A DNA stretch of 36,947 nt. Origin: JBNKFQ01 sp050289385. Lineage in GTDB: Bacteria; Pseudomonadota; Gammaproteobacteria; Pseudomonadales; Porticoccaceae. The DNA lies in contig JBNKFQ010000242.1 in NCBI GenBank assembly GCA_050289385.1, positions 1 to 36,947 of the forward strand, written 5' to 3'. Shown here in pieces: positions 16,067 through 25,271 of this stretch (positions are counted from its first letter, which is position 1; each line of letters begins with the position of its first letter). Made by a program: the position numbers and the translations under genes. The notes under the pieces are model-generated. The model did no database searches and was not told where the DNA came from. It worked only from the letters and a program-made list of their open reading frames with translations.

Positions 16067-19000
16067 ATGTTACTGCACCCACCGCCACCACCACCACCCG
16101 GCCAGCGCCACCGCTGGGGAGGGCTGGCGCACGCTGGACAAGCGCTGGCGATTGCCGAGGCGGCAGAACAGTTTAACGGTCTCACCCTGGTTCTTACCGA
16201 CGCCGCCAAGCCGGCAGCACAACTGGAAACCGAGCTGACGTTTTTCAGTGATGGTCGTTTGACCGTATTGCACTTCCCGGACTGGGAAATCCTGCCTTAT
16301 GACCTGTTTTCCCCACACCAGGACATCGTTTCAGAGCGACTGCGCTGCCTGTACAAACTGCCATCGGTAAGCAAGGGTATTCTGATTGTGCCCGTTACCA
16401 CGCTGATGCACCGGCTGCCGCCCCAGACATTTGTCAGTGCCTATTCATTCGCGTATCGAAGCGGTGACCAGCTTGATGTCAGCCGATTGCGAGAGCAGTT
16501 ACAGAAGGCGGGCTATCGTTGTGTCGAAACCGTATACGAGCACGGGGAATTTGCCGTACGCGGCTCACTGGTAGATATTTTCCCGATGGGTTCAAAAGAG
16601 CCGTTCCGAATTGACCTGTTTGATAACGAAATAGAATCTTTACGCAGCTTCGACCCGGAATCCCAGCGCACAATCACGCAACTGGACGCTATCGAGTTGT
16701 TACCGGCGCGCGAAATCCCGCTCGACAAAAACGGCATTCGTCATTTTCAGGACAACTGGCATAGCCATTTTGATGCCGACCCCCGCCGCTCGCAGTTATA
16801 CCAGGACGTCAGCAATGGTGTTGCGCCTCAGGGTATAGAGTATTTCCTGCCGTTGTTTTTTGAACAATGCGGCACACTGTTTGACTATTTACCCGATGAA
16901 ACTCAGGTATTTACCTGCGGCGATATCGAACCGGCTGCTGAACGATTCTGGCAGGAAGCATCGCTGCGCTTCCAGGAGTACGGTATAGACCCGGAGCGCC
17001 CACTACTGCCCCCGGAAGATCTTCTTTTACCCGTAAACGAACTGTTTGGAGCAATCAAACATTGGCCTCGCATCAGTCTTTATGAGAGTTCCCCGCCCGG
17101 TAAGGACGCTACCAAAAAGGGCGACAGTCACTTTGCGATCACACCCCCACCCACGGTTGCCGTAGATGCCAGGGCCGCCAATCCAATGGCTTTGCTGGAA
17201 CATTATTTGATGGCAACCAGGCAACGCGTGCTGTTTTGCGCAGAGTCGGCTGGACGTCGTCAAACCTTGCTGGAAATACTGGAGCAAATCGGCGTAACGC
17301 CTGCGGACGCTACCGGTTGGCGTGAATTTATTGGCGCCAGCTCACCGCTTGCCATCGCGATAGCACCTCTGGAACGCGGCTTGTCACTTGAGCACCCGGC
17401 GATTTGTCTGATTACCGAAGGCGACCTGTTTGGCCAACAGGTTTTACAACGACGACGACGCTCCCGCGGACAAGACCAGGCCGATCAAATTGTCAAAAAC
17501 CTCACCGAGCTCAGGCTCGGTGCTCCGGTAGCCCATATCGACCACGGCATCGGTCGTTATCGCGGTTTACACACCATAACGGTCGACAACGAACCCCAGG
17601 AATTCGTTACTCTCGAATACGCTGAAGACACAAAATTATACGTGCCGGTGTCGTCACTGCATCTGATCAGCCGTTACAGTGGCACTGAAGAAGAGCTGGC
17701 GCCCCTGCACAGACTCGGTAGCGAGCAGTGGCAAAAAGCCAAAGACAAGGCAGCCCGGGAAATTCGCGATACAGCAGCGGAGTTGCTGGATATCTACGCG
17801 CAACGGGCGGCTCGCAAAGGCTTTACTTTTGACGACCCGGCAGAAGATTACCGTCGATTTATCAGCGACTTTCCGTTTGAAGAAACCCCTGACCAGCAAG
17901 ACGCTATCAACGCTGTCAAACAGGACCTGCTGGCAGAGCAACCTATGGACCGGCTGGTATGCGGTGATGTCGGCTTCGGTAAAACCGAAGTGGCCATGCG
18001 CGCCGCGTTTATTGCTGTACACAGCGGCAAACAGGTAGTGGTTCTGGTGCCCACCACCTTGCTGGCACAGCAACATTACGAAAACTTTCGCGACCGTTTT
18101 GCCAACTGGCCAGTGGTTACCGAAGTGTTGTCGCGCTTTCGCAGTGCAAAAGAACAGGAAGACGTTATCCAGCGAGTGTCCGAGGGGAAAGTCGATATTT
18201 TGATCGGCACACACAAACTACTCAACAACGAACTCAAATATCATGATCTCGGCCTGCTGATTATTGACGAAGAGCACCGCTTTGGCGTGCGCCAAAAAGA
18301 AAAGATCAAGGCCTTGCGCAGCGAAGTGGACATTCTGGCACTGACCGCCACACCTATTCCCCGCACCCTGAATATGGCGATTGGCGGCATTCGCGACTTG
18401 TCGATCATCGCCACGCCACCCGCCAAAAGGCTGGCAGTAAAAACCTTTGTACGCATCAGTGACCCACGCCTTATACGCGAGGCGGTCTTGCGTGAAACCC
18501 TGCGCGGCGGCCAGATCTATTTTCTGCACAACGAAGTGAAAACCATCGAGCAGGCGGCGCGAGACTTGCAGGAACTGGTGCCCGAAGCCCGCATTGGCAT
18601 CGGCCACGGCAAAATGCGCGAACGCGATCTGGAAAAAGTGATGTCCGACTTTTACCATCAGCGTTTTAACGTGCTGGTTTGCACCACCATTATTGAAACC
18701 GGCATCGATATACCTACCGCCAACACCATTATTATTGAGCGTGCCGACAAATTCGGGTTGGCGCAACTGCACCAGCTGCGCGGTCGCGTTGGTCGCTCTC
18801 ACCACCAGGCGTATGCCTATTTGTTGACGCCACACTCAAAAGCCATGACCAGTGACGCAGTAAAACGACTGGAGGCCATTCAAGCCGCTGATCACCTCGG
18901 CTCTGGCTTTACACTGGCCACTCACGATATGGAAATTCGCGGTGCTGGTGAGCTATTGGGTGACGGGCAGAGCGGCCATATCCATCGCATCGGGTTTTCA

Positions 19001-19528
19001 CTGTACATGGAGCTGCTGGAAAAAGCGGTGCTGGCGATTCAGGAAGGCCGAACTCTTGATATTGATACAACTCTGAGAGAAAACGTTGACGTAAACCTGC
19101 GAATTCCAGCGTTGATTCCGGACGACTATCTGCCGGATGTGCAGATGCGGCTTATTATGTACAAACGGCTGGCAAGTGCTGCCAACGAGGACGAGTTGCG
19201 GGAATTACAGGTGGAGATGATTGACCGCTTTGGTCTGTTGCCAGACTACGTTAAAAACCTGGTGCGTGTAACAGCCCTGCGATTGCGAGCGGAAAAAATG
19301 GGTATTACCAAGATAGAAGCAGCCCCCACTGGAGGTTCGCTAACCTTCGGCAGCAATACATCTGTGGAGCCGATCACGATTGTACAGCTTGTACAACAGC
19401 AGCCAGACCGTTATCGTTTGAAGGGTGCCGCAGAACTGAAATTTTTTGCTCCCATGCCAGGTAGCGAGTTGCGGATTAATACAGTATCAAAGTTGCTGGA
19501 TACCCTGTCACAAGAAAAGGTTGCCTGA
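16067..19528 (+). CDS. mfd: Transcription-repair coupling factor Mfd
   Basis: This 1153-residue protein matches Mfd over its full length. The UvrB-homology module is at the N-terminus (DWEILPYDLFSPHQDIVSERL, about 82-102). The RNA polymerase-interacting domain follows (GAPVAHIDHGIGRYRGL, about 486-502), then the RecG-like motor with Walker A GDVGFGKTE (about 633-641), DEEH (about 734-737), TATPIPRTL and QLRGRVGRS. A C-terminal TRCF domain completes it. Mfd removes stalled RNA polymerase and recruits UvrA to transcribed-strand damage. The start is set by AAAGGA before the ATG. The N-terminus is unusual in having seven consecutive prolines at residues 5-11. Its stop codon overlaps the csiV start. 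Confidence 0.97.
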   Translation: MLLHPPPPPPPGQRHRWGGLAHAGQALAIAEAAEQFNGLTLVLTDAAKPAAQLETELTFFSDGRLTVLHFPDWEILPYDLFSPHQDIVSERLRCLYKLPSVSKGILIVPVTTLMHRLPPQTFVSAYSFAYRSGDQLDVSRLREQLQKAGYRCVETVYEHGEFAVRGSLVDIFPMGSKEPFRIDLFDNEIESLRSFDPESQRTITQLDAIELLPAREIPLDKNGIRHFQDNWHSHFDADPRRSQLYQDVSNGVAPQGIEYFLPLFFEQCGTLFDYLPDETQVFTCGDIEPAAERFWQEASLRFQEYGIDPERPLLPPEDLLLPVNELFGAIKHWPRISLYESSPPGKDATKKGDSHFAITPPPTVAVDARAANPMALLEHYLMATRQRVLFCAESAGRRQTLLEILEQIGVTPADATGWREFIGASSPLAIAIAPLERGLSLEHPAICLITEGDLFGQQVLQRRRRSRGQDQADQIVKNLTELRLGAPVAHIDHGIGRYRGLHTITVDNEPQEFVTLEYAEDTKLYVPVSSLHLISRYSGTEEELAPLHRLGSEQWQKAKDKAAREIRDTAAELLDIYAQRAARKGFTFDDPAEDYRRFISDFPFEETPDQQDAINAVKQDLLAEQPMDRLVCGDVGFGKTEVAMRAAFIAVHSGKQVVVLVPTTLLAQQHYENFRDRFANWPVVTEVLSRFRSAKEQEDVIQRVSEGKVDILIGTHKLLNNELKYHDLGLLIIDEEHRFGVRQKEKIKALRSEVDILALTATPIPRTLNMAIGGIRDLSIIATPPAKRLAVKTFVRISDPRLIREAVLRETLRGGQIYFLHNEVKTIEQAARDLQELVPEARIGIGHGKMRERDLEKVMSDFYHQRFNVLVCTTIIETGIDIPTANTIIIERADKFGLAQLHQLRGRVGRSHHQAYAYLLTPHSKAMTSDAVKRLEAIQAADHLGSGFTLATHDMEIRGAGELLGDGQSGHIHRIGFSLYMELLEKAVLAIQEGRTLDIDTTLRENVDVNLRIPALIPDDYLPDVQMRLIMYKRLASAANEDELRELQVEMIDRFGLLPDYVKNLVRVTALRLRAEKMGITKIEAAPTGGSLTFGSNTSVEPITIVQLVQQQPDRYRLKGAAELKFFAPMPGSELRINTVSKLLDTLSQEKVA

Positions 19529-20433
19529 TGCTCATAAGGAAATTGTTGTGCTGCTGGATCACCCTGAGTCTTGCGCCATTGGCATGGTGCAACGACGAAG
19601 ACGAGCCCGAGATTTGGTATCAGGTAGAACTGATTGTGTTTGAGCAGGCGGATATGTTTGGCGACGAGCAACCGCGCCGAAACGTAAAACTGTATTATCC
19701 GGAAAACAGCCGCGAGCTCATTGTGCCCGATGCGCCTACAGAACACCTGAAGACTGAACCAAGTGCGTCCGGGATAAACGATTTGCCCAATCTCGACACC
19801 GAGCTGTCAAATGACATCATTGGGCCGCAACCCGATGAAACGCCAGCGCAGGAGTTGCCATTTATCCAGTTGGACAATTCCCTGCATCAACTCACACCAG
19901 ATGCACGCGCTCTTGACCGCCGTGACAGTTATCGAGTGCTTTACCATCAGGCCTGGAGACAACCCGGAACCAGCCGCAGGCAAACGCCCTGGGTGCTGGT
20001 GCGCGGCGGCGAGCGTTACGGCGATCATTTTGAGCTGGAAGGTAGTGTCCGGTTACTGAAATCGCGCTATTTACATATTGAAACCAGGTTGTGGCTTACC
20101 CGTTTTGGCAACAATGTGAGTGAACAAGAAGGTTGGCCGGAGCTACCAGCCTGGCCAATATTGCCGGTGTTTGACGAGATGGAATACCCACAGCAAACAG
20201 CAACGCTTCCATCCCCCTCTGTAGCCCGTATATACACGTTAAACATGTCGCGGCGAATACAGAAAACAGGGCAATTGCACTACCTGGACCACCCCAACCT
20301 TGGCGTTCTGGTTCAGGTTACCCGGTATAAATTGCCAGAAACAGAGAGCGCTGATCAGTTGATGGTGCCCGATATTGAAGACGAAATAGATAATGTTTCT
20401 GAAGACATCCAGGCTGACGAAGATCAGGATTGA
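19528..20433 (+). CDS. csiV: CsiV-family periplasmic protein
   Basis: This 301-residue protein has a signal peptide (about 1-21, ending LAPLAWC) followed at once by IWYQVELIVFEQ, the hallmark of the CsiV family. The later segments YRVLYHQAWRQP, WVLVRGGERYG, LEGSVRLLKSRYLHIETRLWL and LDHPNLGVLVQVTRY also fit. In Vibrio cholerae CsiV acts in the periplasm with LpoA and PBP1A in peptidoglycan synthesis. The gene overlaps the mfd stop codon (TGATG) and should be translated with it. The acidic tail (about 280-301) is not conserved. The signal end contains a cysteine, so lipidation is possible but the lipobox is poor. Confidence 0.82.
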   Translation: MLIRKLLCCWITLSLAPLAWCNDEDEPEIWYQVELIVFEQADMFGDEQPRRNVKLYYPENSRELIVPDAPTEHLKTEPSASGINDLPNLDTELSNDIIGPQPDETPAQELPFIQLDNSLHQLTPDARALDRRDSYRVLYHQAWRQPGTSRRQTPWVLVRGGERYGDHFELEGSVRLLKSRYLHIETRLWLTRFGNNVSEQEGWPELPAWPILPVFDEMEYPQQTATLPSPSVARIYTLNMSRRIQKTGQLHYLDHPNLGVLVQVTRYKLPETESADQLMVPDIEDEIDNVSEDIQADEDQD

Positions 20434-20461
20434 TAATCACCTGTACGCCAACAAAGCTCGA

Positions 20462-21337
20462 TCAGTTGACCGGCACCCTGAATTTATAATCCCGAAACAT
20501 AAAAATGGCGCCATTAGGAGTAATTTCCAGCAACTCCACGCCGGGTAAAACTTCGTCGCCCTCTCTGCGCATCACGCCTTCAATCTTTACCATACGCCCT
20601 TCAGGGTTGGGCGAGTACAGGTGTACAGAATAAAGAATTGTCGGCAGATCCTGTTGAATATCGTAAGGTAACTGGCGAAAGTGGGGCACGTTTTCTTGTG
20701 GCTCTGATGGCAATTCACCGGCATTCTGTTCGGTATCTGCCGCAACCACGTCTTCGGCCATATTGTCGGGTAACGCCTCTTTCTCCACATTGTCAGCGAC
20801 GACTTTGTCTGTTTTCAGGCTGGTTTCAATTTTTTCAGTGGTATCGTTGTTCGGCGTGTTCATCTGGCTCTCTGTAACCTTGTCTGTTTGCGGTTGATCA
20901 TTCGTCGCCAGACGTTCCTGCGTTACAACAGAAGGCCTGGATTGATCGGCAATCAATTCGGACAGTGATTCAGTCTGCTGCTCTACAACATCAGTTTCAG
21001 GTGGCTCAACCACCTTTTCTTTAACCTCTCCAGCACTCACTAAAGCGCTCTCTACAGCTCTCTCTTCAACAATCTCTTGTTCGCCTGCTTGTGTTTCAGA
21101 TACTTTAGCCAGAGGTTTTTCCGGCGCAGTTTGCAGGGGTTGCCCTCCCCACCACCAACCGACACCAGCGGCCAACAAAACCAGGCACAGAACACCCGCT
21201 GCATACTTCACAATGCGCTGGTATCCGTGGCTCTCACCCGGCTCTGGTGCCCCATCCTGCACCGTTGTCAAACCCGGCACTTGCTGTTTCTCGCGCGCCT
21301 GCTGCGATTGTTTTAATGCATCAAGTATGTAGGACAT
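20462..21337 (-). CDS. gspB: Type II secretion accessory protein GspB
   Basis: This 291-residue protein begins with the family-typical MSYILDALKQSQQAREKQQ. It has one transmembrane helix at about 45-65, a long acidic low-complexity linker rich in E, V, T and Q (about 70-215), and the C-terminal GspB domain (LPYDIQQDLPTILYSVHLYSPNPEGR to the end). GspB works with GspA at the inner membrane and peptidoglycan to help place the secretin. It lies 6 bases downstream of gspA. The gene pair is about 5 kb away from gspD. Confidence 0.9.
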   Translation of the reverse strand: MSYILDALKQSQQAREKQQVPGLTTVQDGAPEPGESHGYQRIVKYAAGVLCLVLLAAGVGWWWGGQPLQTAPEKPLAKVSETQAGEQEIVEERAVESALVSAGEVKEKVVEPPETDVVEQQTESLSELIADQSRPSVVTQERLATNDQPQTDKVTESQMNTPNNDTTEKIETSLKTDKVVADNVEKEALPDNMAEDVVAADTEQNAGELPSEPQENVPHFRQLPYDIQQDLPTILYSVHLYSPNPEGRMVKIEGVMRREGDEVLPGVELLEITPNGAIFMFRDYKFRVPVN

Positions 21338-21343
21338 ACCAAT

Positions 21344-23092
21344 CTATTCCCGAGTTTGACCACTGTGCAACCTGGGCACATTTGCCCCATTGCTGTTATT
21401 CAGGGCGATCAGGGTACGCGGACCGACCACACCATCCGGTATCAGACTGTTTTCGAGTTGAAACCACTTGACCAGACCAGCTACCGCACCATCGTAGACC
21501 GGTATATCTCCCGGCGCCTGCAATTGCTCCAGCAACCAGCGCACAGGTTCACCCTGAGCACCCTGCCGCAACGGAGTTCGGTAGCCCGGTGGCGGTTGCC
21601 AAAGCACCAGATACTGGCCATACCACCAGCGGCGCAGCTCTTCCATGGCCACCTGTTGACGCTTGTCACCCACTACCAACACGGCCGATGCTGCGTCCAT
21701 GGCTATCAAAGCCGCCGGGACGGCTGTGCCGTCGTCAGCGTATAAAGTGAGCAGCGCAGGACGATTCACAACACGCAGGGACTCAACCGTTCCCTGCTGC
21801 TGCAAACACGCCAAACCTTTGTTTTCGGCCAGGTCGCAAAGCGGCAAAACTGACCCGGTATCTCTGTCATCAATATTCCAGCGCGTCAGCAAAGCATTTT
21901 CCGCTTGTTTTTTCATCATTTCCCTGTCAAGAGTTTGCGGTATCTGTAGCGTCGCTTCGGCGCCTGCAATTTGCGGCTCGGTACGCTGAACCGTCATTAC
22001 TGGTTGCTGTGGTTTTACCACGGAGTCAGGGCTTTTTTCCTCGACAACGCTTTCCTCCCCCATCCCTTGCAGTTCTGCGACGGTTTTTGTGGAGGGTGAT
22101 GGTTTCTGCTCCGCCGGAATCTGTTTATTTGGCAACTCTGGCAACTTGTTTGCCGCTGCTATTAACTGCACGTGACTCTGCCCGTTATCTGCCTGGTAAT
22201 AATACGTCGCGGCAAATGCACCAACCATCAATACTGCCGCCGCCACACTCCATGCCCAGCGATAATTATCGGTACCAACGGCCGATCGACCCAGCACTTC
22301 CGCGGCGGCATTGTCCAGTATGTTGCCATCTACAGTTTTCCGTTTACTGACAGACGCACCGAGCAACGCGCGGTCGCAAATGGTATTGATCAGTCTCGGC
22401 ACGCCACCGCTGTATAGCCATAACTTTTTATAGCAAGGCGATGTAAACAGTTCCTGTTTGACACCCGCCACCTGCAAGCGATGGTGAACATAGGACTTGA
22501 TTTCCCCCCGGCCCAGGGCGCCGAGATGAAAACGTGCGGTAATACGCTGCGCCATCGGTTTCATGTCAGGCAGTGCCAGCTTGTCCCGCAATTCCGGTTG
22601 CCCCACCAGGATGATTTGCAGCAGTTTTTTTTCAGCGGTTTCGAGGTTAGTTAGCAGGCGCAAGTGCTCGATGACTTCGGTATCCAGGTTTTGCGCTTCG
22701 TCCACCATTAGTACGGTATTGCGACCACGGCTGTGCGCGTCCAGAAGGTAGCGGTGTATGCAGTCAATTTTTTGTTTAAGGCCACCCTCCTTCGAATATG
22801 GAATAGCCAACTCATCGCACACTGCGGTCAGAAAGTCCTCTACAGACAGTTTGCTGTTGAGCACATAGGCAACATCACACTTCTCTGGCAGTTGATCCAG
22901 CAAGCAGCGGCATACCGTCGTTTTACCCGCGCCGATTTCACCGGTGAGCAAAACAAATCCACCATTGCTGCTAACGCCATACAACAGGTGTGCCAGTGCC
23001 TCCCGATGGTTCTGCGTGAGATACAGATAACGGGGGTCCGGCGATATCGAAAATGGCGATTCGTGCAGCTCAAACCAGGCTTCGTAATACAT
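21344..23092 (-). CDS. gspA: Type II secretion ATPase GspA (ExeA-like) with peptidoglycan-binding domain
   Basis: This 582-residue protein has an AAA ATPase domain with FSISPDPRYLYLTQNHREAL, Walker A GEIGAGKTT (51-59), Walker B VLMVDEAQNL and a sensor region ITARFHLGAL. A transmembrane helix follows at about 283-300. The periplasmic part has a linker, a domain starting near ALLTRWNID and a peptidoglycan-binding domain at the C-terminus (about 515-570, VKWFQLENSLIPDGVVGPRTLIALN). In Aeromonas, ExeA binds peptidoglycan and is needed for secretin assembly with ExeB. The gspB gene follows directly. Upstream (23093-23171) no promoter could be assigned. Confidence 0.92.
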   Translation of the reverse strand: MYYEAWFELHESPFSISPDPRYLYLTQNHREALAHLLYGVSSNGGFVLLTGEIGAGKTTVCRCLLDQLPEKCDVAYVLNSKLSVEDFLTAVCDELAIPYSKEGGLKQKIDCIHRYLLDAHSRGRNTVLMVDEAQNLDTEVIEHLRLLTNLETAEKKLLQIILVGQPELRDKLALPDMKPMAQRITARFHLGALGRGEIKSYVHHRLQVAGVKQELFTSPCYKKLWLYSGGVPRLINTICDRALLGASVSKRKTVDGNILDNAAAEVLGRSAVGTDNYRWAWSVAAAVLMVGAFAATYYYQADNGQSHVQLIAAANKLPELPNKQIPAEQKPSPSTKTVAELQGMGEESVVEEKSPDSVVKPQQPVMTVQRTEPQIAGAEATLQIPQTLDREMMKKQAENALLTRWNIDDRDTGSVLPLCDLAENKGLACLQQQGTVESLRVVNRPALLTLYADDGTAVPAALIAMDAASAVLVVGDKRQQVAMEELRRWWYGQYLVLWQPPPGYRTPLRQGAQGEPVRWLLEQLQAPGDIPVYDGAVAGLVKWFQLENSLIPDGVVGPRTLIALNNSNGANVPRLHSGQTRE

Positions 23093-23171
23093 ACCCGCTA
23101 TTGTAGTACTCTTTCAGGGTAATAATAACGGCCGGCATTGCCCGTCGTTCGCGGCAGATGTCAAGACCTGT

Positions 23172-25052
23172 TCAGAAATGACCTGACTTTGTATCCAGAA
23201 TTATTAACCCGGCTTCCCGCGCCGCAACATAAACCCGGTTACCCTCCACTTGAATACGGGAAGCGTTTGCCGGAGTATTGTGAGAGTCAATTTCTCTCGG
23301 GCTGGCTGGATTAGAGATGTCCAATACCCGGATATCAGCCAGGTCGCCAACATAGGCTCGATTCCGCGCTACTTTAATACTTATCGCATTACGTGCTGCA
23401 TTGGAATGCCCCACCTCTACAGGCTCAACGGGATTGGATATATCCACAATACTTACCCCCGAGTACCCCGCCGCTATAAATGCATAAGAGCCAATAACGT
23501 GAACTCCGCGGACATCAAACTGCTTACGTTCCGGGCGAAATGAACCGAGCTCCTCAACTTTCAGGGGATTGGAAACATCAAAAATTCGCAGTCCGCCCTT
23601 GCCATCGGCAAGATAGGCGTATTGCCCGTTAACATACACGTCATAGGCATAACCCTCGCTATTGGCAAATGTAATTTCCCGTGGAGAATGAGGATTGGAC
23701 ACGTCGATAACCCTCATCCCGGAAGAACCATCAGCAATAAAAGCCCTATTGTTCACCACGGTTATCCCTTCAGCATAACCCGGTGTATTCCAAGAGCCGG
23801 CGTCCTTCGGGTTGAGAGGGTCAGAAACATCAATAATCACTAAACCCGCCCAGTCATCAGCAATATAGGCATAGCCCCCCTGGACTTGCACATCCAGTGC
23901 CCGATAAGTTTTGATTTTACTGATTTTATCGACCGCTTTCTGATTGGAAATGTCAAGAATACTGAGTCCGGTATAGCCATTGGCAATATAGGCATATTGC
24001 CCGACCACATGAACTCCCCTGACATGCCCGGCGGCGTCAAAATGCTTTGTGACGACCGGGTTTGCAGGGCTCGACAAATCAAGTATTTCCAGGCCCTGGT
24101 CGCCATGGGCCAGATACGCAAACGATCCCGCCACCGCCACCGATTCAGAGCAGGTAGAATCCCAATAACTACCCAACCGTTTGGGGCTGGAAGGCTCAGC
24201 AACATCGACAACAATCAGGCCAGCGTCGTTGGCTACACCGGCAACATACGCATAGTTACCATCGACACGCACTCGTTCAGCACCGTAAACAAGCTTCTGT
24301 GATCCCACTTTGGTCGGATTTACCGGATTCTGAATATCAATGATCGTCAACCTCGGATCACCATCATCCATGTTAACGACATAAGCATGACCATTTGCGC
24401 CATCAACACCGGATGCTCTGCCGGGAATCGGATGGGACCCCAATATTACCGGGTTCATCGGGTCAGAGATATTGACCACCTTTAACCCTTCCCTGCCATC
24501 TGCGACAAGCGCAAGACCCTCAGTAACATCAACATCCAGAGAGTACCCACCGGTCTTATAACTGTTTATCAAACGCGGACTATCAACATTTGATACATCA
24601 ATGACGTGAATTCCTGCCCAGCCAGCAGCCACATAAGCTCGGTCGCCTTCGATACCCAATGCCTTGATTTCGCTGTTGAGTTTCAAGTGTCCTGCCAGAC
24701 GCGGTTTTGAAGGTTTTTTGAGATCGACAATCGTTAGCGCACCCGCACCGTCAGCTATATACAACCGAGATTTCGCGGCCATCAAATCACGCACAACCCC
24801 GTTTATAGAAATGGAGGAAACCTCTATCCAGACAGGGTCTGAATCTCCTTTGGCACCTTTGATTTCCAACACTCGAACTGTGCCACCAGTGCCAAAATAA
24901 ACATACTTGTCATAGACGGCGCTGGCGAATACCGGGCCACCGTGCCATCGACCGAGTAATTCGAGGTCACGCGGCTGGCTGGCGCTTAAGTGGTTGCCAG
25001 TGACGAATATTAAAAACAGAGCATAAAACAGTACGCGATTAATTCTGCGCAT
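23172..25052 (-). CDS. Secreted LVIVD-repeat beta-propeller protein
   Basis: This 626-residue protein has a signal peptide (about 1-24, ending NHLSAS). It is then built almost wholly of repeats of about 42-46 residues of the form YAYVADGxxGLxIxDVSNPxxPxxxGS, roughly a dozen copies, matching LVIVD repeats (PF08309). These fold as beta-propeller blades and usually sit on surface or secreted proteins; no catalytic residues are evident. It has its own Shine-Dalgarno (AAGGGGAATGTTAA before ATG). A terminator lies between it and the collagen-like gene upstream, so it probably has its own promoter or depends on readthrough. A role as a T2SS substrate is inferred only from position. Confidence 0.85.
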   Translation of the reverse strand: MRRINRVLFYALFLIFVTGNHLSASQPRDLELLGRWHGGPVFASAVYDKYVYFGTGGTVRVLEIKGAKGDSDPVWIEVSSISINGVVRDLMAAKSRLYIADGAGALTIVDLKKPSKPRLAGHLKLNSEIKALGIEGDRAYVAAGWAGIHVIDVSNVDSPRLINSYKTGGYSLDVDVTEGLALVADGREGLKVVNISDPMNPVILGSHPIPGRASGVDGANGHAYVVNMDDGDPRLTIIDIQNPVNPTKVGSQKLVYGAERVRVDGNYAYVAGVANDAGLIVVDVAEPSSPKRLGSYWDSTCSESVAVAGSFAYLAHGDQGLEILDLSSPANPVVTKHFDAAGHVRGVHVVGQYAYIANGYTGLSILDISNQKAVDKISKIKTYRALDVQVQGGYAYIADDWAGLVIIDVSDPLNPKDAGSWNTPGYAEGITVVNNRAFIADGSSGMRVIDVSNPHSPREITFANSEGYAYDVYVNGQYAYLADGKGGLRIFDVSNPLKVEELGSFRPERKQFDVRGVHVIGSYAFIAAGYSGVSIVDISNPVEPVEVGHSNAARNAISIKVARNRAYVGDLADIRVLDISNPASPREIDSHNTPANASRIQVEGNRVYVAAREAGLIILDTKSGHF

Positions 25053-25177
25053 TTAACATTCCCCTTAAAATCTGATTTAACCGACTTGCAAACAATCTGG
25101 CATTGCCTGGCGGTCGTCAGGTCAATCATTTCGCACTACCAAGTGTAGTAAACATACCTCCAAATGTTTTGCAAAGA

Positions 25178-25202
25178 AAAGCCCGGCATAACACCGGGCT
25201 TT
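25178..25202 (-). terminator. Rho-independent terminator of the collagen-like gene
   Basis: The stem AAAGCCCGG / CCGGGCTTT (25178-25186 with 25194-25202) has a 7-base loop. On the minus strand it is followed by TTCTTT, a T-rich tail. It lies 70 bases downstream of the collagen-like gene stop codon and upstream of the LVIVD gene. Confidence 0.8.
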
Positions 25203-25271
25203 GGTTTGCTATGGACGAGATGACGCACAAATTCTTTGTTCTGAAATCGTGCGCCAACCACGCTACCGGAC

